Assembly (NCBI GenBank): GCA_038400315.1
Contig: CP151667.1
Location: 3,979,174-4,043,173, forward strand
DNA: 64,000 nucleotides
Reading direction: 5' to 3'
Source: Isosphaeraceae bacterium EP7
GTDB taxonomy: Bacteria > Planctomycetota > Planctomycetia > Isosphaerales > Isosphaeraceae
Positions within the stretch are counted from its first letter, which is position 1, and each line of letters opens with the position of its first letter. Under the pieces are notes generated by a model, which worked only from the letters and a program-made list of their open reading frames with translations, ran no database searches and had not been told where the DNA came from. This document shows positions 7,380 to 14,649 of this stretch, piece by piece. The translations under genes and the position numbers were made by a program.

Positions 7380-10202
7380 TTACGCGATCATTTCCGCCTT
7401 ATTAATGTTATCTAATAATGGCCCGTGGTCCCCGTACAGCTGAAAACCGGCCCAATGGCGGAGAAGGCGTCGCCGCGACGGGCCTAAGGTCAAAAAATCC
7501 CGCCTAGCGGCCGCTACCGCTTCGTCACGAGGCAATGCGTCGGCGTGATCATAGAAGGAATGGACGAATGTGGCACCTTCTTCGTCGTGGACCGGCCATA
7601 AGCAGGCCAGGACACTGCCGGCGCCGGAGCGGCAGAGGGATTCGGGGAGGCTCACGGTCAGACGGCCGGGGAGGAGGAAGCTGTCGGCGAGCCAGCAGTT
7701 AGACAGCGTGACGTGGCGCAAGTGGGGGAAGGTCACGCGGGAGAGGTCGCGAAGGTTCAGGACTTCGGGATCGCCGTCGCGGGGCAGGAGGAGGAGGCCG
7801 GAGGAGTCAGGCTGATCGGGGCGGAAAAGGCCGTGGCAGGCAGCGTGGACGAACTCGGCCTCGCGCCAGAGAGAGAGGACGGCGGGACGGGTGGCGTCGC
7901 CGTCGACGAGGACGGAGACCGGCACGGAGCGGGTGCGGAACCAGTCGGCCGTGCGGAGAACCTCCGGGATTGTGCCGGGCAGGGAGGGGATTCCGCGTGG
8001 GTAGTTGGCGCGGGGGGGAAGCCCGCCCGAAACGGCGACGGCGAGGAGCCCGCCGCCCGACGCCGGGGGGGACGACGGCTGGCGGGACCGGTCGAAGGCG
8101 ACGCTCAGGGCGTAATCCTCCGCCAGGTAGCGGCCGCGGTGCCGCAGGGCCGCGAAGGGGAATCCGTGCAGGCTGTCGTCGGGCACGATCGTCAGGCGAC
8201 GGACGTCGGCGGGGAGCCCGTCGAGGAGCTCGGACAGCCCCAGGTCGTCGGACAGTTCCTCGGACAGGGCGTCGGCCTGGGCGTCGTCGTCGTCGCTGAC
8301 GCACTCGATCCATCGCGCGACGAGGCCGCGCAACCGCGGGCGAGGGAATGGGCGGGTGAAGGCGTCGAGCCGCCCGCGACAGACGCGGTAGGCGAAGACG
8401 GCCTCCGGCAGGACGAGGAACGAGAGGATGGCCCGGTCGGGCGGGGTGCGCCACGGATCGGGGTCGGAGTCGGGGCCCGAGGCGGGCCGTGGCCCGTCGT
8501 CCCGGCCGGATTGGGAGCGGAACACGTCGCGGCGCGTTTCGTCGAGGCGATCGAGGAAGGCCTGCACGCGGCGATGATGGGCGCGACGATCGGGTCCGTC
8601 GGCTTGCGGGGCGTCGGCGGCCTCCTCGGCCAGGAGGGCGGCCTCGCGGGCGAAGCACTCCTCCGCCTCGGCCCACTTGTTCCAGCCGTAGATGGCCCGT
8701 TGGGCCCCGGACAGCGAGTTCGTGAGACGGCCGAGGAGATGGTCGGCGAGGCGAAGGTCGAGGGCGGCCCGATCGGGTTGGTCGTGCAGGTCGGCGCAGC
8801 GGGCGCGCAGGCGGAGGGCCTGCCAGAGGTCCGGGCGCAGGCCGAGCCGATCGAGCGAGGGGATGGCCAGGTCGAGCAGGCGCTTTGCTTCGAGGGAGTG
8901 GCCCCGATCGAGGGCCAGCATCGCTCCGTAGAGGAAGAGCCGGGAGACGGTCAACGACGATTCCCCGACCTGAAAGCTGTCGCGCAGGTTGTTGAAGGCG
9001 GCACCGGCGAAGGCCAGGTCCCCGGCGGCCATCGCCCAGTGGAGTTCCAGCGCCCGATCCTCGAACAGTGCCAGATAGGTCGGGGGAGCGGACAGTTCGG
9101 GCGGTCGGCCGACAGCGATCGCGCCTCCCGGGCGACCGGGCGAACGATCGCGCCACAACTCGATGACCGAGGGGGCCGTCCCGGGGTGGCCGAGGTGGAT
9201 CGCGCGGGCGCGGACGAGGGTGGACAGGAACTCGCCCCGCGCGGCGGTCGTCTCGGCGCCGATGGCGCGGGCCGCGCGATCGACCCACCGCACGAGGTCG
9301 GCGGCGGCGGACGTCTGGTTGAGGAAGAGCAGGATCTGGGCCTGATTCAGGACGGCCGCCAACGCGGCCCGGGCGAACCCGCCGCGACGGCACAGGGCGA
9401 CGACTTCCTCGGCCGTGCGGAGGGCCGCGCCGAACTCCCCGCGCAGCAGGTCGAGCTTCCCCCGCAGCTCTAGCCATTCGACGTGATGCGCGGGATGCCG
9501 CTCGGGGTCGACGAGGCCGGCGAGGTGCGCGAGCACGCCGTCGCATGAGGCGAACTCGCCCTGCTCCAGGAGCGTCCGGGCCAGGGCCAAGCGCAGCGCG
9601 GCCAGCGCCTGGCAGGCTAGCGCCGGCGCCGGCGGCACGGCGTGCCGCGCCCCCCGATCAAGCAACAGGGCCGCCTGCCCGAAAAGGCCGCGGCCCGAGA
9701 GCCAGAGGCCGACGACCAGGTAGAGGCGCGACAACAGCAGGGAGCGATCCGGCGGCGAGGCGGTCGGCCAGCAGCCGCGTTCCCAGGGGGCGAGGTCCTC
9801 GGCGCGCGTCGGGGTCCTCCGGAGCGGGCCGATGTGCGGCTCCAGAGATGCGATCAATCCTCTCGCCTCGACCGGCACGCCGCGGAGCAGGGCGAGGTGG
9901 GCACGCTTCAAGCGATAGTAGCCCGCCGCGACGAAATTCCGGTCCTGATCCGCCGAGGCGACGGCGGCGCGGAGCAGCGTGTCGGCCGGCCCCTCATGCC
10001 CGAACGAGACGGCTAGGTCGGCGATCCGTTCGAGCAGGACGCGATCGATCGACGCCAGCGTGCCGCGCCCGGGGAGGAGCCGCCGCGGGAGGAGTTCGAG
10101 GTACAGATTCAGGGCCAGCGCCCAGTTCCCGTGGCGCCACGCGTCTTCGGCGCGGTCGAACAGGTCGCCGTCTTCGGGGGTGTCCGGGGGGTCATCCATC
10201 AC
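7380..10202 (-). CDS. TPR-CHAT protease, third gene of the operon
   Basis: 940 residues. The first 530 are TPR-like helical repeats (ALNLYLELL, AALRTAEEVVALCRRGGF, AADLVRWVDRAARAIG). The C-terminus (about 600-930) is a CHAT domain of the caspase/separase clan: His790 in ACHGLF and Cys836 in LSNCWLAD form the expected dyad, with the WAGFQLYGD ending. CHAT proteases cleave protein partners after activation by a sensor or scaffold; the partner here is unknown. It lies 15 bases after the gene at 10218-14639, so it is probably co-translated. The last six or seven codons and the stop come from the IS21 end at 7395, so the natural terminus is lost but the protease domain is complete. Confidence 0.85.
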   Translation of the reverse strand: MMDDPPDTPEDGDLFDRAEDAWRHGNWALALNLYLELLPRRLLPGRGTLASIDRVLLERIADLAVSFGHEGPADTLLRAAVASADQDRNFVAAGYYRLKRAHLALLRGVPVEARGLIASLEPHIGPLRRTPTRAEDLAPWERGCWPTASPPDRSLLLSRLYLVVGLWLSGRGLFGQAALLLDRGARHAVPPAPALACQALAALRLALARTLLEQGEFASCDGVLAHLAGLVDPERHPAHHVEWLELRGKLDLLRGEFGAALRTAEEVVALCRRGGFARAALAAVLNQAQILLFLNQTSAAADLVRWVDRAARAIGAETTAARGEFLSTLVRARAIHLGHPGTAPSVIELWRDRSPGRPGGAIAVGRPPELSAPPTYLALFEDRALELHWAMAAGDLAFAGAAFNNLRDSFQVGESSLTVSRLFLYGAMLALDRGHSLEAKRLLDLAIPSLDRLGLRPDLWQALRLRARCADLHDQPDRAALDLRLADHLLGRLTNSLSGAQRAIYGWNKWAEAEECFAREAALLAEEAADAPQADGPDRRAHHRRVQAFLDRLDETRRDVFRSQSGRDDGPRPASGPDSDPDPWRTPPDRAILSFLVLPEAVFAYRVCRGRLDAFTRPFPRPRLRGLVARWIECVSDDDDAQADALSEELSDDLGLSELLDGLPADVRRLTIVPDDSLHGFPFAALRHRGRYLAEDYALSVAFDRSRQPSSPPASGGGLLAVAVSGGLPPRANYPRGIPSLPGTIPEVLRTADWFRTRSVPVSVLVDGDATRPAVLSLWREAEFVHAACHGLFRPDQPDSSGLLLLPRDGDPEVLNLRDLSRVTFPHLRHVTLSNCWLADSFLLPGRLTVSLPESLCRSGAGSVLACLWPVHDEEGATFVHSFYDHADALPRDEAVAAARRDFLTLGPSRRRLLRHWAGFQLYGDHGPLLDNINKAEMIA

Positions 10203-10217
10203 GGCGCGGGCGCTCCC

Positions 10218-13200
10218 TTACTTAGCCTGGGCCCCGGGCTTGGTTCGGAGCAGCAGCACGTCGCGAGCGTCGCCGCTCGGGTCGTAGCGGACGTAGCTTC
10301 TCGGCGATTCCGCTCGCCGGGTGAACGGGGCCGCGCGATAGCGTTGGGGCTCGCCGTTGGGGCCGAGCAGGGCGGGATCGGAGCCCGTCTTGACGGTGAC
10401 GAGATCGGGCTGGAAGTGCGCGATCTGCCTGGCCGCGGGGCTCGTCGCCTGGAGCGCGAACAGGTCGGCGCCCTGGCCCTCGATCAGGCCTTTCAGGGTC
10501 GAGAGCCCGCCGGCGGGCGACCAGTCGCGCACGGAGGCGGGTTCGTCGTACAGGAGCAAGGGGGGATTGGACTGATCGAACGCGCCGATTTCGCGCTGGG
10601 GCTTCAGCTCGGTGAGCTGATATCGACCTTCGAGCAGCAGCCGACCGCTCGTCGCGGCGAACAGGGCCATCCCCGATTCGGGGCCCGGGTTGGGGTCGTG
10701 CTTGCGGGAGTCGACCAATCGGGCCTCGCGCAGGAGGTTCTCGCGCTGGGGGGCCGGCAGGTCGGGGGCCTTGAGGCGTGCGCCGATCTCGTCGAGGACG
10801 AGGTCGGCCTCGGTCGGCGTGCGCGGGCGGAATTCGTTGAGGATCTCGGCGGCGCGCCCGGGCCGGTTGCTCAGGGTTTCCGCGGTCACCATCTTGGCCG
10901 TCAGGGTCGGGCTGTCGCCCTGTACGCGCCGGAGGTCGGCCAGGACTTCGAGGGCCTCGGCGGGGCGGTTGGCGTCGAGGAGCTCATCGGCCCGTCGGGT
11001 CTCGTGTTCTCGCTGCCAGTCCAGCGCTCGCCTGGCCTTCACCGGGTCATTGGCAATGATCCGGGCGGCCTCGGCGATCCCTCCGCCGAGCATCGCGGCG
11101 ATGATGGCCTCCGATCCGGCCGGCGGCGTGGGCACGGTGAAATCGGCCTTGCCGTCGCGGATGGCGGCCCGCACCCCTTCGCCGTTGGTGGCGTCGAAGA
11201 CCGCGTCAATGACCGCGAGCGTGGCCAGCAGGTCCCTGGGCAATTCCCCCACCCGGAGGAAGATACGCCTGGGGTTCTCGGTGTCGGCGAAGCACGTGAA
11301 CGAGGGCGGGTCACCGCCGTTGCCGCCCCCGGCGCCGCCCGCCAGGACCTTCAGCCCCTTGCCGGACTCGGGCGGGCCGCGGGCGGGCGTGCGGATCAAC
11401 GGCCGCTGGTCGGCGGTCGCGGGCACCTCGATGGCGAGCCATTCGGATTGCTGCAGTGCCCGGGCGGCCTCCGCGTGGTCTAACCAGGCGAGGTTGAGGG
11501 GCCTGGCGTCCGGGCCCGTGTCGGCCGAGCGGGAGTGCCAGCCGTCGCCAATGGCGACCTCCTCGCCCTTCGCCGGGGCTAGCTTCAGCCACTTCGCGCA
11601 GCCGTGGAGGCGGACCCAGAGGGAGCCGTCCCCCTGCGCGAACACGTGCTCGACGCTCGGCTCCACGGCCAGCGCGGCCGCGAGGTCCTTCTCGGTGCTC
11701 AGGCGCCGGGCGAGAGATTGCCCCTTGTCGATGTCGTGCGACACGAAATCCACGTCGAACCCGTTACGCACGCCCTCGATGCGGAGCGTCCCCAGCCCCG
11801 TCGAGGAGCCGCCCAGCTCGACGCCGGTCGCAATCGAGCGGCGAGGCCCCTCGTCCGGCTGCCAGGTGTGCGTGAACGTGACCCCGGGGCCCTTCCCTGC
11901 GCCGCCGGCGCCTCCGTTCGCGGTCTCGCCGAACCCAGTCGCAGCGCGGGCCTTCCCATTAGCCAGCTCCTCGAACCGGCCGCGCAGCTTGATGCCGCGG
12001 ATCACTTGAGAGCGGACGCCGGGGGCCCGGCCGCCCAGGCCGACGAACGTGTGCTCGATCCCGTCCAGGGTCGTGACGCGATCGCTGCCCGCTCCCATCG
12101 CCTTGAGGTCGAGATTGCCGCGAAGGCTCAGGGGGTTCCCCGGGCGCGTCTCGGGCAGGGCGACGTGCTTCTTTATCACCTCGACGTTCGCGAGCGAAAC
12201 CCCGCCTTTGAGGGGATGCGGGGCCATCGACGGGGAGCCCAACATATCTAGGGCTTCGGTCGAGGTCCCCTTGTAGCCGCGCTCGTGGAACGTGATGTCG
12301 TCCCATTTCGTGAAGCGCAGGGCCTCCTTGCCGGACCTGGCCCAGTCGGGGAACCAGGCCTTGCGGTCGACGTCCACATTCTGGAGGAAGCCGAGCGGAT
12401 CCCAGTTCTGGCCTTGATCCTGGTCCTGGTCCTCCCCCTCGGCCAGCCAGCTGGCCACCAGGCTCCACTTCATGATGGCGTTGAGGCGCTCGTATTGCGG
12501 CTCGAACGCGGCGACCTCCTCGTAATGGTCGTTCCACCAGCCGAGGAACGCCTCGGAACGGGCGTTGGCCTGCGACTCGCTCCGGGTCGTGTTGCTGCGG
12601 GACAGCGCGAAGATCCGCGTGGCGATGTGCGAGAAGAGGAGGGTGCGACGCCCCTCGGCGACCTGGAACCCCCGGTCCTGCGGGCCGAACCAAAGCCGCG
12701 TGTTGTTCAGCTCGTCGTCCTCCTTCGCGAAGATCGGCGAGACCGAGGTGTTCGCCATCGCCGTGAAGTCTTCGATCCCCCGAGGCGAGTCGTAGCTGTA
12801 GTCGATCGCCCACAGCTTGGCCAGCAGGTCGGTGTAGAACAAAACCATCCCGGCCTCGGTTCCAGCGAGGTCGCCGTCGTAGCGAGCCCGCTGGAACTGG
12901 CAGTCGCGCTCCGCGATTTTCAGGTCGCGGGCGAGCAGGAACGCCGCGATGCTCCCGTTCTTGCCGACCTCGTGGATCAGCTGGTTCAGCGGGATCTCAT
13001 CCCCTTGCCTCAGGGCGTGCGTGACCGCATCGACGCGATCCTGACCGATCCGATGCGCCCAGCCCTTGGACGCCTCCAGCAGACGAGGCGAGAGCTCGAC
13101 GAACTTCCGCTCCAGGGCTTGGAAGTCGTAGGTCGGATCGAGGGAGAAGCCGGTCCCGTGCAGGAATCTCTGACCGACGATGGCCTCTTCGAAGCGTTTG

Positions 13201-14639
13201 CGGAAGGCGTCGCCCTCGGCCTTCACCCGTTCTTCGAACTTCCTGGCCTCGGCCTGAAATTCCTGCTTCAGCCGGGCCAGGGCCCGTACGGTCTCGACAT
13301 CGAGGGCCCCCGCCAAGCCCATCGCTCCTTGCCCGATATCGGGCAGGCCGGGCAGCCCCTGCTGCCCCTCGAATTGGCGGAGGAGTCGATCCATCTCGGG
13401 ATCGTTGGTGCTCGGCATGGGCCGCCGAGGAGTTTGGGGCGAGCCGGGCAGGAGGAACTCCGGTCCTCCTCGCCCCAGGCCCGGGTCCAGGCGATCGGCG
13501 CCCCCGGCCCCGAGCACGGCCTTGTTGAGCACGTCATCGATGGCCTTCTGCTGGCGCGCCTCAAAGGCCTTCCCCTGCTGCTCCCAGCCCGCCTTGAGTT
13601 CGGCCTCCTTCTGCTCCCACTTCGCCAGGAACGCGACTTGCTCGCGACGGAGGGCATCCTGCGCCTTCCAGATGGCCGCCACGTCCTCGACGCCGATGCC
13701 CTGGACGGCGCCGGCCATCCGCTGCCGGCCGCCCACGCGCAGGCCCAGGTCGTCCCGGTTCGCGAACGTGAGGTTGGGGGCGGCCTTCAGGAACTCGGCG
13801 AGCCCGGCCGCGTCGCCCACGACGCGCTCGTGGTAGCCGTAGGAAGCCTGGAAGAGGTCGACGCCGGGGACCGGGGGCCGTCGCGTGACCGTCGCGCACG
13901 AGCGGCCGGGGTCCAGCTCGTACTCGAAGACGACGAGCTCGGCGGGCTTGGCCCCGGTGTTCTTGCGGTACTCGTCCGCGATCCGGGCCAGGTGGTCCTT
14001 GCGCTCCGCCTCGGGGCCCTTCGGCACCAAGGCCAGCACCCGATGATTCCCCAGCGCGCAGGAGCGGCTCGGGCCGTATTCGAAGTTCGCCGTCGTCCGC
14101 ATGTAATCGTGACGGACGGTGGGCACGTCGAAGAGTGCCTGGTTACGTTCGGAGGTGGAGAGGCCGGCGTCGGACACGACCGTGATCAGCAGCCAGTCGC
14201 GCAGCTGGTCGTTCTGTGCGCGGGGGCTCAGACGCTGCCGCATCCCGTCGTCCATACGGACGTTGACGGACCGCGGCGCGTCGAGCGGGAAGCCCGCGAA
14301 CTCGGCGGACGCCGGCGCGAGGGCCGGGGCCGAGGCGGGCCTGGCCGCGATGGCGCCCGCGTCCGGGTCGGGGATGGGGATGGGGACCACGGTCGGGGCC
14401 GATCGCGGCACCGGGTCGACCTTCCGGGCGGTGTCGATGTCCCTGAGGACCGGCCGGATGGCCACGGCGTCGAGCTGGAGGCCAGGCGTCGGGACCGGGC
14501 CGGGAGGCGGCTCGTGGGGCCTCGACGGGGCCGGCTCCCACGCGATGGACGGCATCGCGTCGTCGGACGCGAGGCGAGCGAGTTGCACAAGACCGACGGT
14601 CCCGGCGATCGCCGACAGGACCAGGATGATACGTCTCAT
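10218..14639 (-). CDS. Large exported protein of unknown function, second gene of the CHAT operon
   Basis: 1473 residues; I do not recognise the family. The N-terminus MRRIILVLSAIAGTVGLVQLA is a signal peptide or anchor, followed by a Pro/Ala-rich linker (about 30-115). Around 330-370 and 440-480 there are charged helices likely to form coiled coils (KWEQKEAELKAGWEQQGKAF). A helical, Trp/Tyr-rich central domain (about 490-790) and a Gly-rich beta segment around 880-930 follow. The region around 1190-1260 has short TPR-like helices (RADELLDANRPAEALEVL). It lies 10 bases after the 14650 gene and 15 bases before the CHAT gene. It may be the surface or periplasmic partner of the membrane repeat protein. 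Confidence 0.7.
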   Translation of the reverse strand: MRRIILVLSAIAGTVGLVQLARLASDDAMPSIAWEPAPSRPHEPPPGPVPTPGLQLDAVAIRPVLRDIDTARKVDPVPRSAPTVVPIPIPDPDAGAIAARPASAPALAPASAEFAGFPLDAPRSVNVRMDDGMRQRLSPRAQNDQLRDWLLITVVSDAGLSTSERNQALFDVPTVRHDYMRTTANFEYGPSRSCALGNHRVLALVPKGPEAERKDHLARIADEYRKNTGAKPAELVVFEYELDPGRSCATVTRRPPVPGVDLFQASYGYHERVVGDAAGLAEFLKAAPNLTFANRDDLGLRVGGRQRMAGAVQGIGVEDVAAIWKAQDALRREQVAFLAKWEQKEAELKAGWEQQGKAFEARQQKAIDDVLNKAVLGAGGADRLDPGLGRGGPEFLLPGSPQTPRRPMPSTNDPEMDRLLRQFEGQQGLPGLPDIGQGAMGLAGALDVETVRALARLKQEFQAEARKFEERVKAEGDAFRKRFEEAIVGQRFLHGTGFSLDPTYDFQALERKFVELSPRLLEASKGWAHRIGQDRVDAVTHALRQGDEIPLNQLIHEVGKNGSIAAFLLARDLKIAERDCQFQRARYDGDLAGTEAGMVLFYTDLLAKLWAIDYSYDSPRGIEDFTAMANTSVSPIFAKEDDELNNTRLWFGPQDRGFQVAEGRRTLLFSHIATRIFALSRSNTTRSESQANARSEAFLGWWNDHYEEVAAFEPQYERLNAIMKWSLVASWLAEGEDQDQDQGQNWDPLGFLQNVDVDRKAWFPDWARSGKEALRFTKWDDITFHERGYKGTSTEALDMLGSPSMAPHPLKGGVSLANVEVIKKHVALPETRPGNPLSLRGNLDLKAMGAGSDRVTTLDGIEHTFVGLGGRAPGVRSQVIRGIKLRGRFEELANGKARAATGFGETANGGAGGAGKGPGVTFTHTWQPDEGPRRSIATGVELGGSSTGLGTLRIEGVRNGFDVDFVSHDIDKGQSLARRLSTEKDLAAALAVEPSVEHVFAQGDGSLWVRLHGCAKWLKLAPAKGEEVAIGDGWHSRSADTGPDARPLNLAWLDHAEAARALQQSEWLAIEVPATADQRPLIRTPARGPPESGKGLKVLAGGAGGGNGGDPPSFTCFADTENPRRIFLRVGELPRDLLATLAVIDAVFDATNGEGVRAAIRDGKADFTVPTPPAGSEAIIAAMLGGGIAEAARIIANDPVKARRALDWQREHETRRADELLDANRPAEALEVLADLRRVQGDSPTLTAKMVTAETLSNRPGRAAEILNEFRPRTPTEADLVLDEIGARLKAPDLPAPQRENLLREARLVDSRKHDPNPGPESGMALFAATSGRLLLEGRYQLTELKPQREIGAFDQSNPPLLLYDEPASVRDWSPAGGLSTLKGLIEGQGADLFALQATSPAARQIAHFQPDLVTVKTGSDPALLGPNGEPQRYRAAPFTRRAESPRSYVRYDPSGDARDVLLLRTKPGAQAK

Positions 14640-14649
14640 GGGAACTCCA

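Larger units (their letters stand above)
2329..7395 (-). mobile_element. IS21-family insertion sequence, interrupted by a serine-recombinase element
   Basis: The element is bounded by inverted ends starting GGAAATGATCGCGTAA. On the left, two tandem copies of a motif close to GATCG..TAAAAGGAGCCCAC lie at 2335-2376; matching copies in inverse orientation lie at 7335-7395. Such repeated terminal transposase sites are typical of IS21. It encodes istA (5725-7269) and an istB split into 5341-5684 and 2424-2849. Removing the inserted element (about 2.49 kb) leaves about 2.57 kb, a normal IS21 size. Flanks (GGAAGT left, GCCTTA right) show no target duplication, so the two sides may not have been neighbours originally. 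The right end supplies the last codons and stop of the CHAT gene. Confidence 0.85.

Noticed and set aside
2320-7402. Target-site duplication of IS21
   Set aside because: Flanking bases GGAAGT and GCCTTA do not match in any short register.
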